A stretch of 64,000 bases of DNA from Roseibium aggregatum IAM 12614 (lineage in GTDB: Bacteria > Pseudomonadota > Alphaproteobacteria > Rhizobiales > Stappiaceae), in assembly GCF_000168975.1 (NCBI RefSeq), contig NZ_AAUW01000018.1, positions 98,810-162,809 on the forward strand, read 5' to 3'. The position numbers and the translations under genes were made by a program. Below, in pieces: positions 26,456-35,736 of this stretch (position 1 is its first letter; each line of letters opens with the position of its first letter). Under the pieces are notes generated by a model. The model did no database searches. It saw only the letters and a program-made list of their open reading frames with translations, and was not told the DNA's origin.

Positions 26456-27013
26456 ATGCAAACACACCCCTCTTCGGAAAGCCTGCCACCGCTTGTTTCC
26501 TCCCTTGTTGCGCCTCTGCCGAAACCTCCGATGGAAGCGCTGCTGTCGACCCTCACGAGGCGCCTCGTCGCACGTCGCCCGGACCTGATCCGCAGGCTCG
26601 GCGACGTTGTCCGGGTGCCGATTGCGATCGTACCGGACGATTTGCCTCACGCCTTTCTTCTGTCACTCGACCCGGACAACTCCAGGGTCCGGATCTGCGA
26701 CAAGAGCCGGATCGGCGATGCCAGGGCGATCGTGCGCGCCCCCTTTCTGGCGCTGCTGGGGCTACTGGACGGCACCTATGATGGCGATGCCCTGTTCTTC
26801 AGCCGCGATCTTCGTATCGAAGGCAGGACAGAACACGTATTGGCCCTGCGCAACACGCTGGAGGAGGCAGACCTCACTCCGGGTGAATTCTTCGGCCTGA
26901 GCGGACAGTCGGCCGACTGGGTGAACACCATCAGCGACAAGCTGCTTGGCCAGGTTCGTGCCTTTGCGCAAAAATCCGCCCACGCTGACTGTTCCCGGCA
27001 GAAACTCTCATGA
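26456..27013 (+). CDS. ubiT: Ubiquinone anaerobic accessory factor UbiT (SCP2 domain)
   Basis: This 185-aa protein has an SCP2/sterol-carrier-like domain at about residues 60-150, with the stretch VRICDKSRIGDARAIVRAP. UbiT (YhbT) binds polyprenyl lipid intermediates for the oxygen-independent pathway of ubiquinone synthesis. The next two genes are UbiU and UbiV, the same trio as in E. coli and Pseudomonas. It overlaps ubiU by four bases. It lies just downstream of the FNR/DNR box, as expected of a pathway needed during denitrification. Confidence 0.9.
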   Translation: MQTHPSSESLPPLVSSLVAPLPKPPMEALLSTLTRRLVARRPDLIRRLGDVVRVPIAIVPDDLPHAFLLSLDPDNSRVRICDKSRIGDARAIVRAPFLALLGLLDGTYDGDALFFSRDLRIEGRTEHVLALRNTLEEADLTPGEFFGLSGQSADWVNTISDKLLGQVRAFAQKSAHADCSRQKLS

Positions 27014-28020
27014 GATCAACCGAAGCAAAGCAGATGGAACTGGTTTGCCCGGCGGGAACACCTGCTGCTTTGCGCGCAGCCGCGGAAGCTGGTGCCGATG
27101 CGATCTATTGCGGCCTTGCGAACGAGACCAACGCGCGCAACTTTCCCGGGCTGAACTTCTCGCCGGAAGAGCTGGCGGATGGTGTCGCCTTTGCCCACCG
27201 CAAGGGGTCGAAGGTGCTGGTCGCGATCAATACTTTTGCCCGGGCCGGAGATGTCGATCTGTGGCGTGAGGCTGTCGACACCGCTGCGCAAAGCGGGGCC
27301 GACGCGGTCATTGCCGCTGATCTTGCCGTCCTCGACCATGCGGCAAGCAACCATCCTGATCTCAGGCTTCATCTGTCCGTGCAGGCAGCCGCCAATACGC
27401 CCGAGGCGATCCGGTTTTATGCGGACACTTTCGGGGTCAAGCGCGTCGTCCTGCCCAGGGTCCTGTCCGTGCCGGAAATCGCTGCACTGAACAAGGAAAT
27501 CAATGTCGAAACCGAGGTATTCGTTTTCGGCGGGCTCTGCGTGATGACGGAAGGCAGATGCTCGCTTTCCTCCTACGCCACGGGCAAGTCGCCGAACCTG
27601 ACCGGCGTGTGTTCGCCGCCGGAACATGTCGACTATACCGAAGACGCAGATGGCAGACTTCTGGCGCGGCTCGGCGGGTTCACCATTGACAGTTTCGAGG
27701 CGGGCCAGGCAGCCGGTTATCCGACGCTCTGCAAGGGCCAGTTCACTGCGGAAGGCAAAACCGGTTACCTGTTCGAGGACCCGGTTTCCCTCAATGCCTT
27801 CGAACTTCTCGGAGAACTTTCCAAGGCGGGTGTCACCGCGCTGAAGATCGAAGGTCGCCAGCGCGGCAAGGCCTATATCGCGGGCGTCGTCGGAGCCTTC
27901 CGCAAGGCGGTCGACAGTCTTTCGGACGGCGGCGATCCCGGCCCCGCCATCGGCGCGCTGAAAGCCTTTTCGGAAGGCGGCCGTCAGACCGCCGGCTCCT
28001 ACAAGAAAACATGGCGATAA
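27010..28020 (+). CDS. ubiU: U32-family ubiquinone hydroxylation protein UbiU
   Basis: This 336-aa peptidase-U32-family protein contains ELVCPAGTPAALRAAAEAGADAIYCG and the Fe-S cysteines Cys177, Cys184, Cys201 and Cys241. The spacing (7, 17, 40) closely matches the four [4Fe-4S] ligands of E. coli UbiU. With UbiV it forms the complex that hydroxylates the ring without oxygen, using prephenate as oxygen donor in E. coli. It is coupled to ubiT by an overlapping start. Confidence 0.92.
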   Translation: MRSTEAKQMELVCPAGTPAALRAAAEAGADAIYCGLANETNARNFPGLNFSPEELADGVAFAHRKGSKVLVAINTFARAGDVDLWREAVDTAAQSGADAVIAADLAVLDHAASNHPDLRLHLSVQAAANTPEAIRFYADTFGVKRVVLPRVLSVPEIAALNKEINVETEVFVFGGLCVMTEGRCSLSSYATGKSPNLTGVCSPPEHVDYTEDADGRLLARLGGFTIDSFEAGQAAGYPTLCKGQFTAEGKTGYLFEDPVSLNAFELLGELSKAGVTALKIEGRQRGKAYIAGVVGAFRKAVDSLSDGGDPGPAIGALKAFSEGGRQTAGSYKKTWR

Positions 28021-28023
28021 GTG

Positions 28024-28935
28024 ATGCCGGACCATTCGAATATTGAAATTGCGCTCGGACCCTGCTTCTTCAACTGGCCGGCAGACCGGCTTCTCGACTT
28101 CTACCGCGGCATCGCCGAGGAAGCGGATATCGACCGCGTGTATCTGGGTGAAGTCGTGTGCGGCAAGCGCATGCCGTTCACCGATGCAATCTGGCCGGAT
28201 GTCATAGAGATGCTGACCAAGGCCGGAAAACAGGTGGTTCTGTCGGGACTTGCGCAACCCGTCAACAAGCGGGAGCGAGAGATTCTGCGTCAGCAGGCCG
28301 GCTATGACATGCCTATTGAGATCAACGATCTGTCGATGGTCCCGGGCCGCGCCGGCCTGGAATTCACGGCAGGCCCGTTTCTGAATGTCTACAACGAAGC
28401 CAGCCTCAGATTGCTTGCCGACAGAGGTGCGACAGCCTGGTGTCCTCCGGTCGAACTGCCTCTTGTTTCGATCCAGAAAATCGCCGCGCTTGTGCCGGAG
28501 GTGGACATCGAACTCTTTGCGTTCGGCAGGCTGCCTCTCGCGCTCTCCTCCCGTTGTTATCACGCCAGGGCACATGGGCTGCGCAAGGATGCCTGTCAGT
28601 TTGTCTGTGACCGGGATCCGGATGGAATGAATATCGCTACCCTGGACGATCGCAGGTTCCTGGCGACAAACGGAATTCAGACCCTGTCGGATGCCGTTCA
28701 TGTTGCGGGCGTAACCAGCGGACAATTACAGGCGACGGGTATCCGCCGGCTGCGTCTGTCTCCTCATTCGGTAGACATGGCGAAGGTCGCAGGAAGCTTC
28801 AGGCGGTTTCTGGATGGCGATCTGACATGTGACGAATTGAATGCCGATCTCGCCAGCCAAGGCCTGCCTGGGCCTGTCTGCAACGCCTATCTCGCAGGAG
28901 ATGCCGGATGGAAGAAAGCGACACTCCCGGCCTGA
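28024..28935 (+). CDS. ubiV: U32-family ubiquinone hydroxylation protein UbiV
   Basis: This 303-aa partner of UbiU starts at the ATG at 28024; a GTG three bases earlier directly after the ubiU stop is possible. Cysteines Cys46, Cys178, Cys191 and Cys195 match the E. coli UbiV cluster ligands in spacing (13 and 4 for the last three). IEIALGPCFFNWPADRLLDFY is a typical N-terminus. Its last 28 bases overlap the next gene, an unknown 128-aa protein. Confidence 0.92.
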   Translation: MPDHSNIEIALGPCFFNWPADRLLDFYRGIAEEADIDRVYLGEVVCGKRMPFTDAIWPDVIEMLTKAGKQVVLSGLAQPVNKREREILRQQAGYDMPIEINDLSMVPGRAGLEFTAGPFLNVYNEASLRLLADRGATAWCPPVELPLVSIQKIAALVPEVDIELFAFGRLPLALSSRCYHARAHGLRKDACQFVCDRDPDGMNIATLDDRRFLATNGIQTLSDAVHVAGVTSGQLQATGIRRLRLSPHSVDMAKVAGSFRRFLDGDLTCDELNADLASQGLPGPVCNAYLAGDAGWKKATLPA

Positions 28936-29294
28936 TGCCGGACACCGGACCGCGCAGCGACCCGTTTCCGGATGTCATCGAACAGATTCACCGCGAACTG
29001 CAGCGCCTGGACATGCCCTGCACGTGCAAGGAACAACTGGACCGGACCATTGTCGCGATAGAAACCTGGCGAAAGCTCAAGCTGCAGAAAGACCTGACCG
29101 GCAATATCGAGACCGAGTATGCGCATATGGTTTCCGGCATATCCTTTCTGGGCGATCTGGCACACCTCAGCCGAAAGCCGCTGACGCGGCAGGAGATGAT
29201 TGATCATGCCGAAAGCCTCAAGTTTCTGGCGGATATGGCGGATCGCTGCGCGCGGCGGCTGACGGAACTTGCCAGAATTTCCGGTAAAATCTGA
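28908..29294 (+). CDS. Uncharacterised 128-aa protein in the ubiTUV operon
   Basis: This is a soluble, mostly helical protein with no signal peptide or membrane helix. It is acidic at the start (MEESDTPGLMPDTGP) and has a paired cysteine motif in DMPCTCKEQLDR. Amphipathic helices such as TRQEMIDHAESLKFLADMAD follow. AGGAG lies seven bases before the ATG, inside the end of ubiV, so it is evidently translated. I do not recognise the family. Its position as fourth gene of an anaerobic ubiquinone operon suggests an accessory or regulatory role there, or a link to the NnrU/NnrS genes beyond. Confidence 0.7.
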   Translation: MEESDTPGLMPDTGPRSDPFPDVIEQIHRELQRLDMPCTCKEQLDRTIVAIETWRKLKLQKDLTGNIETEYAHMVSGISFLGDLAHLSRKPLTRQEMIDHAESLKFLADMADRCARRLTELARISGKI

Positions 29295-29305
29295 AAGCCG
29301 GCGCC

Positions 29306-29992
29306 TTACGGCATCAGTGTCGCCACGGGATCGACACCTGTAAACAAGGGGTGCGCCACAGCCAGGACGACGTAGAGCACAAGTCCTGCTGTTGCCCTGC
29401 TCAGGAACGGTTGCCAGTTGACCTTTGCCGGTCTGGACGAACGCTTGATATCGGCAACCAGTGCCGGCCACGCCATGCCCAAGTCCCGTTGTTTTCGCCG
29501 GTCTATCAGTTTCATGCCCGCCAGAGAGAAGACCGCAAACGTTCCGAACAGGATGACGTGCGCCAGATCTCCGTTCGGAACAACATGCGCCACTGACCAC
29601 AGAAACGCAGCCACCAGAATGGGGTGACGCATCAGGCCGACGATGCCAGGACGTTCGGGATCGAACCTGTTGTTGTGCCGTCCGCCGAAGGAGAACGGGT
29701 TTGGCACACCGATCCCGAAGGCGAGGATCAGACAGACGGGCAGCATCATCAGTACGGGTACAAAGGTCTGCCAGGGCTCCCAAGACCAAAGCGCAACGTA
29801 TGGCGCATCACGGGCCGCAACAATCAGCCACCACAGGATCGCCAGTGAAAGCAGCGAATAGCAGAGTGAAAACCCGCGCGGCGAAAGCAAGGCGACCAGA
29901 ACTGGACGTACCGGAGGCCTGACCAGAACCATATGAGAGGCGAAGAAGACCAGGAAGGCCGCGATAAAATTGAGCCAGTTGAGGCTGGGCAT
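29306..29992 (-). CDS. nnrU: NnrU-family membrane protein
   Basis: This 228-aa inner-membrane protein has about six helices (LNFIAAFLVFFASHMVLV, FSLCYSLLSLAILWWLIVA, FVPVLMMLPVCLILAFGIG and others). Its central motif RPGIVGLMRHPILVAAFLWSVAHV is typical of NnrU and isoprenylcysteine-methyltransferase-like proteins. NnrU is found with nitrite and NO reductase genes, and its biochemical role is unsettled. An upstream ATG at 30052 is open, but the FNR/DNR box predicts a transcription start near 30047, which favours 29992. It diverges from nnrS. Confidence 0.82.
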   Translation of the reverse strand: MPSLNWLNFIAAFLVFFASHMVLVRPPVRPVLVALLSPRGFSLCYSLLSLAILWWLIVAARDAPYVALWSWEPWQTFVPVLMMLPVCLILAFGIGVPNPFSFGGRHNNRFDPERPGIVGLMRHPILVAAFLWSVAHVVPNGDLAHVILFGTFAVFSLAGMKLIDRRKQRDLGMAWPALVADIKRSSRPAKVNWQPFLSRATAGLVLYVVLAVAHPLFTGVDPVATLMP

Positions 29993-30081
29993 GGCAGGGG
30001 CGCTCTCTTCAGGAACACGACTTCGGAACCAGGCGGCTCCTTCGATATACATGACTTTTATAGTCATAAATCCAATCCGAC

Positions 30082-30095
30082 TTGACGATGGTCAA
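30082..30095. promoter_or_regulatory. FNR/DNR box between nnrU and nnrS
   Basis: TTGACGATGGTCAA is a perfect TTGAC-N4-GTCAA site in the divergent nnrU/nnrS promoter region. It is 86 bp before the nnrU ATG at 29992 (to the box edge at 30082 it is 89) and 108 bp before nnrS. Confidence 0.8.
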
Positions 30096-30203
30096 GACAC
30101 TGGCGGACCTGCCTTGGGATCATGAGCCAAGGGCCATTCAGCCTGTTTCATCTTCAGCTGCATTTGCCGGCCTGCCGGCAGAAACACCCCGAAAGGCAAG
30201 CTC

Positions 30204-31424
30204 ATGATGGCAACTCATCGTTTTGGGGCATTGGGCACCCCTAACCGGATCCCGACCGTGTTAACCGCCGGGTTCAGGTTCTTTTTCCTGTCCGCCGGTA
30301 TTTTTTCGGTTTTCGCCATGCTTGCCTGGACAGTCTGGCTCGGCGTTCACGCTGCCGGAGGGACCTTTGTCTCCACACCCATGTCCATGGCCCCGCATCT
30401 CTGGCACGCGCACGAAATGGTTTTCGGTTACACGGCTGCCGTGATTGCGGGATTTTTCGTGACCGCGGTCCCCAACTGGACCGGAACGAAGGAAGCCGGT
30501 TCGCTGTTTGTCATTGCCAGCGGCACGGTCTGGCTCGCGGGACGGTTTGCCATCTGGTTTTCAAACAGCATAGACCCGGTGATCGTTGCCGCGGTGGATC
30601 TTGCCTTTGTCCCGGTCCTCTCCACTGCCGTGCTGGGGCGTCTCGCTCGCAAATCCCAGGCCCGGAACATGGTGTTCCTGGCGCTGCTGACGGCTCTCCT
30701 AACCGGTAATCTGATGATGCATCTGGAGTGGATCGGCTGGACGGACGACACCGCCCAGGCAGGTGTTCGAATGGGAATTTTCACCAGCACGGCCATGATC
30801 GCGATTATCGGCGGCAGGGTCGTGCCGGCGTTCACGCGCAATGCCCTGCTTCGGGCGGGCCATCAAGGGCCCCTGCCCGTGTCACGTGTCTGGCTGGACC
30901 GGGCCGGTATCCTGCTCGTCCTGCTCGCGGCCCTCGCCTTCCTGCCGTTTGTGCCGGAAGTGCTGCGTGGTGGATTATGTCTGGCGGCCGGACTGGTCAC
31001 GCTGTTACGCCTTGTCGGCTGGCAGGGGTGGGCGGCACGAGGGGAGCCGATTCTCTGGATCCTGCATGCCGCTTATCTGCTGCTTGGGGCCGGGTATCTG
31101 GTTTACGGCGTGACTTTACTGACCGGGGAATACTCCGAAACGGCTGCCCTGCATCTGCTTGCAGCCGGGGCGATCGGCAGCATGACGCTTGCGATGATGA
31201 CCCGCGCCTCGCTCGGTCATGCGGGTTTGCCCTTGAAGGTGTCGCGGCCGATCGTGATCGCTTATGTGCTTCTGATCGCCGCTGCGCTGGTGCGAAGTTT
31301 TGGACTTACCGCGCTCGACTATTTCGAAACCATGCTGTTGTCGGGCAGCCTGTGGATCCTGGCCTTCGGGATATATGCCTGGGTCTATTTCCCGATACTC
31401 ACAACACCTCGAATACGAAAATAA
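30204..31424 (+). CDS. nnrS: NnrS-family haem-copper membrane protein
   Basis: This 406-aa protein has about twelve membrane helices and the NnrS histidine motifs MAPHLWHAHEMVFGYTAAVIAGF and MTLAMMTRASLGHAG. NnrS proteins bind haem and copper and protect cells against NO-derived stress, including iron-nitrosyl formation. Two adjacent ATG codons are possible starts. It sits downstream of the FNR/DNR box at 30082 and ends at a strong terminator before nosR. Confidence 0.9.
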   Translation: MMATHRFGALGTPNRIPTVLTAGFRFFFLSAGIFSVFAMLAWTVWLGVHAAGGTFVSTPMSMAPHLWHAHEMVFGYTAAVIAGFFVTAVPNWTGTKEAGSLFVIASGTVWLAGRFAIWFSNSIDPVIVAAVDLAFVPVLSTAVLGRLARKSQARNMVFLALLTALLTGNLMMHLEWIGWTDDTAQAGVRMGIFTSTAMIAIIGGRVVPAFTRNALLRAGHQGPLPVSRVWLDRAGILLVLLAALAFLPFVPEVLRGGLCLAAGLVTLLRLVGWQGWAARGEPILWILHAAYLLLGAGYLVYGVTLLTGEYSETAALHLLAAGAIGSMTLAMMTRASLGHAGLPLKVSRPIVIAYVLLIAAALVRSFGLTALDYFETMLLSGSLWILAFGIYAWVYFPILTTPRIRK

Positions 31425-31438
31425 ACTTACTTTTCAAG

Positions 31439-31468
31439 GCGCTCACCACAAGTGAGCGCTTTTTTTTC
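31439..31468 (+). terminator. Intrinsic terminator after nnrS
   Basis: GCGCTCAC and GTGAGCGC form an 8-bp stem with a CACAA loop, followed by nine T residues. It lies 15 bp after the nnrS stop codon. Confidence 0.9.
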
Positions 31469-31495
31469 GTCTTCCCAAAATCATTTTCGACACGC

Positions 31496-31509
31496 TTGAC
31501 AATCGTCAA
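31496..31509. promoter_or_regulatory. FNR/DNR box upstream of nosR
   Basis: TTGACAATCGTCAA is a perfect TTGAC-N4-GTCAA site, ending 69 bp before the nosR GTG. It lies after the nnrS terminator, so the nos operon has its own regulated promoter. Confidence 0.85.
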
Positions 31510-31578
31510 GAAGTTCCAGGTCACGAAGGCCGACAACTGGCCCTGAGAGAAAACACACGACTTCTTGGAGCGCGTCTC

Positions 31579-33792
31579 GTGGGTCATCCCCGTCACATTT
31601 TTCTGTTCGCCATTCTGAGCCTCGCTGTTGTGCTGGGCCTGGCAGGAACCGCACCGGTCAAGGCAGATGATGCGCTGGTCCAGCAGTACCTCGACAAGGT
31701 TGCGCCGGGCGAACTCGTGCCGGGTGCCGATACATTCGGGCCGCTGAAGAGTGATGTTCCGGTCGTACCAGCCCTGAACGGCAAGGATACGCTTGGCTGG
31801 GTTTACCTTACGTCAGACTTCGTCTCCACGACGGGCTATTCCGGCAAGCCGATCCACACACTGGTCGGTGTCGACAAGGACGCCGTCATCACTGGGGTTC
31901 GACTGGTCAAACACTCCGAACCGATTGTCCTGATCGGGATTCCCGACAAGAAAATCCGGGCGGTGACGGAAGGTTATGCAGGTCTGGACCTGAAGGCGGA
32001 AGCTGCCAGCGGCGGTTCTGCGCATGATCTCGACATCATTTCCGGCGCGACCGTGACCATCATGGTCATCGACGATTCCATCATCCGTTCGGGCCTGAAG
32101 GTTGCGCGGACCCTGGGATTGGGTGGCCTTGCTTCCGAGGTCGCTGAGACCGGCCCGCAAAGGGAAGTCGATACCGGCAAGACCGACATCATTGACTGGA
32201 TGACGTTGACAGGTGACGGCTCCGTTCGGCGCCTCTCCCTCGATGTCGCGCAGATCAACGAATCCTTCGTGGTTCAGGGAGACAAACGTGCGGTCGACCG
32301 GCCTGAGAAAGGCCCGGAAACAGACACCTTCATCGACCTTTATCTTGCCCTTGCAGATGTGCCTTCAATCGGCCTGTCGCTGTTGGGCGAAGCGGAATAT
32401 GCCAACCTGATGGCCCGGCTGAACGACGGTGACCACGCCATTCTGGTGGCCGGCCGGGGACGCTACTCCTTCAAGGGTTCGGGTTATGTACGGGGCGGGA
32501 TCTTCGATCGCATCCAGCTCATCCAGGACGACGTCTCGGTGCGTTTCCATGATCGCCAGCACAACCGGGTCGGCACCATCGCCGCTGACGGTGCCCCGGC
32601 CTTTTCGGAAATGGACCTCTTCATCATTCCAGCGGACTCAGGTTTCGAACCTGCCAGGGAATTCCGGCTGCAGTTGCTCGTGCAGCGTCCGGTCGGCCCG
32701 ATCGAGAAGGTGTTCCTTACATTCGATCTCGGCTACCGCCTGCCCGACAGTTATCTGAAGACCGTTGCACCAGCCGCAGCGCCTGCCGCAGCTTCAGGGC
32801 AGTCCAATGGAGCCGCCTCCGACAAGGACACGGGTGTCCAGGCGCTCTGGAAACGCATCTGGAATGACCGCAAGACGGACGTCCTGATCCTCGGGGCTGC
32901 CATCGCCGTGCTCACGCTGGTGTTCTTCTTCCAGATGCAGGTGACCCGCAACGAGCGTTTCACCTTCTGGTTCCGCATCGGCTTCCTCACCTTCACGCTG
33001 GTCTGGCTCGGCTGGATGGAAAATGCCCAGCTGTCGGTGGTCAACGTGCTGGCATTCTTCTCGGCCCTCACGAGCGACTTCAGCTGGGACGCCTTTCTGA
33101 TGGACCCCCTGGTGTTCCTGCTGTGGTTCTCCGTGGCCGCTGCCCTTCTGTTCTGGGGACGCGGTGCCTATTGCGGCTGGCTTTGCCCCTTCGGCGCGCT
33201 GCAGGAGCTGACCAACCGTATTGCCAAGCTGTGCCGTATCCCGCAGATCGAAGTGCCCTGGGGTCTGCATGAACGCCTGTGGCCGGTGAAATACATTATC
33301 TTCCTGGGTCTGTTCGGACTGTCGCTCTACTCACTCGATGTTGCCGAACACTACGCCGAAGTCGAGCCCTTCAAGACGGCCATCATCCTGAAGTTCCAGC
33401 GCGCCTGGCCGTTTGTCCTGTTCGCGGTGGCCCTTCTGGCAGCCGGCCTGTTCATCGAGCGGTTCTATTGCCGGTATCTGTGCCCGCTTGGCGCAGCCCT
33501 CGCGATCCCTGCCCGTCTGCGGATGTTCGACTGGCTGAAGCGGTATCGCGAGTGCGGCAACCCCTGCAACCGCTGCGCCAAGGAATGCATGGTCCAGGCC
33601 ATCCATCCGGAAGGCAACATCAATCCAAACGAGTGCCTGAACTGCCTGCACTGCCAGGTTCTGTATCAGCACGACCAGAAATGTCCCGTTTGCATCAAGA
33701 AGCTCGCGAAAAGACGGCGGTTCGAGGTGCAGACCGGTCTCGTCAAGCCGGACACGAATGCCAAGGCGGAAACGCCAGTGCCGGCCAAATAA
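31579..33792 (+). CDS. nosR: NosR, flavoprotein/Fe-S regulator and electron donor for N2O reductase
   Basis: This 737-aa protein has an N-terminal signal helix and then a periplasmic FMN-binding domain with the flavinylation motif SGATVT at residues 155-160. Several membrane helices (about 430-610) follow, then two cytoplasmic C-x3-CP motifs (YCGWLCPFG, YCRYLCPLG). Two ferredoxin-like clusters near the C-terminus complete it (CGNPCNRCAKECM and CLNCLHCQ). NosR is needed for nos expression and for electron supply to NosZ. The start is a GTG with GGAG upstream. Confidence 0.95.
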   Translation: MGHPRHIFLFAILSLAVVLGLAGTAPVKADDALVQQYLDKVAPGELVPGADTFGPLKSDVPVVPALNGKDTLGWVYLTSDFVSTTGYSGKPIHTLVGVDKDAVITGVRLVKHSEPIVLIGIPDKKIRAVTEGYAGLDLKAEAASGGSAHDLDIISGATVTIMVIDDSIIRSGLKVARTLGLGGLASEVAETGPQREVDTGKTDIIDWMTLTGDGSVRRLSLDVAQINESFVVQGDKRAVDRPEKGPETDTFIDLYLALADVPSIGLSLLGEAEYANLMARLNDGDHAILVAGRGRYSFKGSGYVRGGIFDRIQLIQDDVSVRFHDRQHNRVGTIAADGAPAFSEMDLFIIPADSGFEPAREFRLQLLVQRPVGPIEKVFLTFDLGYRLPDSYLKTVAPAAAPAAASGQSNGAASDKDTGVQALWKRIWNDRKTDVLILGAAIAVLTLVFFFQMQVTRNERFTFWFRIGFLTFTLVWLGWMENAQLSVVNVLAFFSALTSDFSWDAFLMDPLVFLLWFSVAAALLFWGRGAYCGWLCPFGALQELTNRIAKLCRIPQIEVPWGLHERLWPVKYIIFLGLFGLSLYSLDVAEHYAEVEPFKTAIILKFQRAWPFVLFAVALLAAGLFIERFYCRYLCPLGAALAIPARLRMFDWLKRYRECGNPCNRCAKECMVQAIHPEGNINPNECLNCLHCQVLYQHDQKCPVCIKKLAKRRRFEVQTGLVKPDTNAKAETPVPAK

Positions 33793-33822
33793 CCTTCAAA
33801 AGGCAACCTAAGGAGATCAGCC

Positions 33823-35733
33823 ATGAAGGACACTCACGAACAGCGCGGCGTATCCCGCCGGGATCTGTTGGGCGGATCAGCCAAGACCGCCATTGTTGCC
33901 GGAATGGGCGCTGTTGCCCTGAGCGGTGCAGACCTTGCATATGCGCAGGGAGACGGTCAGAAGTTCGAACTCTCACCGGGTGAACTCGACGAATATTACG
34001 GCTTCTGGTCTTCGGGCCAGAGCGGCGAGCTGCGCATTCTCGGTTTCCCGTCCATGCGCGAGTTGATGCGCGTTCCGGTCTTCAACCGCTGCTCGGCAAC
34101 CGGCTGGGGCCAGACCAACGAGTCTCTCAAGATCCTGACGGAAGGTCTGCTGCCGGAAACCAAGGCGTATCTCGCAGCCCAGGGCAAGGTCACCTACGAC
34201 AACGGCGACCTGCACCATCCGCATATGTCCTTCACCGACGGCACCTATGACGGGCGCTACATCTTCGCCAACGACAAGGCGAATACGCGCGTCGCCCGCA
34301 TCGATTGCACCACGATGAAGTGCGACAAGATCATCGAGATCCCGAACGCGCATGACATTCACGGCATGCGGCCGCAGAAATATCCGCGTACCGGCTATGT
34401 CTTTGCGAACGGCGAGCATGAAGCTCCGCTGGTCAACGACGGCAAGATCCTGGACGATCCGTCCCAATATTCCTGCCTGTTCACCGCCATCGACGGTGAC
34501 GAGATGAAGGTCGCCTGGCAGGTGATAGTGTCGGGCAACCTCGACAACTGCGACGCCGACTACCAGGGCAAATATGCCTTCTCGACCAGCTACAACTCGG
34601 AAATGGGCATGAACCTTGCCGAAATGACCGAGAGCGAACTGGATCACTGCGTCGTCTTCAACATCAAGGCGATCGAGGAAGCCGTCGCTGCGGGCAACTA
34701 CCGGGAACTCAACGGTGTGCCGATCGTCGACGGCCGGAAAGAAGCCAATTCCCAGTTCACCCGCTATATCCCGGTTCCGAACAGCCCGCACGGCTGCAAC
34801 GCGGCTCCGGACAAGAAGCACATCGTCATCAACGGCAAGCTGTCGCCCACCTGCACGGTGATCGACGTGACCAAGGTCGACGCGCTCTTCTCTGACAATG
34901 CCGATCCACGCTCGGCTGTTGTCGCCGAACCTCAGCTCGGCCTTGGCCCGCTCCACACGGCTTTCGACGGCAAGGGCAACGCATTCACGACCCTGTTCCT
35001 CGACAGCCAGATCGTGAAGTGGAATGTCGACAAGGCCATCCGCGCCTATGCGGGTGAAGATGTCGATCCGATCATCTCGAAGGTCGATGTGCATTACCAG
35101 CCGGGCCACAACTCCACGTCCATGGGTGAAACCGCGGAAGCGGACGGCAAGTGGCTGATTTCGATGAACAAGTTCTCCAAGGACCGGTTCCTGAACGTCG
35201 GTCCGCTGAAACCGGAGAACGAACAGCTCATCGACATTTCCACCGACGACATGAAGGTCGTTCATGACGGGCCGACGTTCGCCGAACCTCATGACAGCAT
35301 CATCGTGCATGCGTCGAAGCTGAATCCGGCAACTGTCTGGGATCGCAACCATCCCTGGTTTGACGATGCCAAGAAACAGGCAGCCGCCGACGGCGTCGAG
35401 CTGGAATATGCTGCGGACGTCATCCGCGACGGCAACAAGGTGCGTGTCTACATGCACTCTGTCGCGCCGACTTTCAGCCTTGAAAAATTCACGGTGAAAC
35501 AGGGCGACGAAGTGACCATCTACGTCACCAACATCGACGATATCGATGACCTGACCCACGGCTTCTGCCTGTCCAATTACGGCATTGCCATGGAGGTTGG
35601 CCCGCAGGCGACCGCCTCGGTCACCTTTGTCGCCGAACGTCCGGGTGTCCATTGGTACTATTGCCAGTGGTTCTGCCATGCGCTGCACATGGAAATGCGC
35701 GGCCGGATGTTCGTGGAACCGAGGAACACCTGA
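33823..35733 (+). CDS. nosZ: Nitrous oxide reductase NosZ (clade I, Tat-exported)
   Basis: This 636-aa protein begins with a twin-arginine signal ([20 protein letters not shown]), the clade I form. The CuZ histidine region appears early ([10 protein letters not shown]). The C-terminal cupredoxin domain carries the CuA ligands in [18 protein letters not shown]. It reduces N2O to N2 in the periplasm, the last step of denitrification. It has an AAGGAG ribosome site and follows nosR by 30 bp, so the two are probably one operon. Confidence 0.97.
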   Translation: MKDTHEQRGVSRRDLLGGSAKTAIVAGMGAVALSGADLAYAQGDGQKFELSPGELDEYYGFWSSGQSGELRILGFPSMRELMRVPVFNRCSATGWGQTNESLKILTEGLLPETKAYLAAQGKVTYDNGDLHHPHMSFTDGTYDGRYIFANDKANTRVARIDCTTMKCDKIIEIPNAHDIHGMRPQKYPRTGYVFANGEHEAPLVNDGKILDDPSQYSCLFTAIDGDEMKVAWQVIVSGNLDNCDADYQGKYAFSTSYNSEMGMNLAEMTESELDHCVVFNIKAIEEAVAAGNYRELNGVPIVDGRKEANSQFTRYIPVPNSPHGCNAAPDKKHIVINGKLSPTCTVIDVTKVDALFSDNADPRSAVVAEPQLGLGPLHTAFDGKGNAFTTLFLDSQIVKWNVDKAIRAYAGEDVDPIISKVDVHYQPGHNSTSMGETAEADGKWLISMNKFSKDRFLNVGPLKPENEQLIDISTDDMKVVHDGPTFAEPHDSIIVHASKLNPATVWDRNHPWFDDAKKQAAADGVELEYAADVIRDGNKVRVYMHSVAPTFSLEKFTVKQGDEVTIYVTNIDDIDDLTHGFCLSNYGIAMEVGPQATASVTFVAERPGVHWYYCQWFCHALHMEMRGRMFVEPRNT

Positions 35734-35736
35734 GCC

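Noticed and set aside
29993..30067. Upstream extension of nnrU to 30052 or 30067
   Set aside because: The transcription start predicted from the FNR/DNR box is near 30047, and the extra residues do not look like the family N-terminus.
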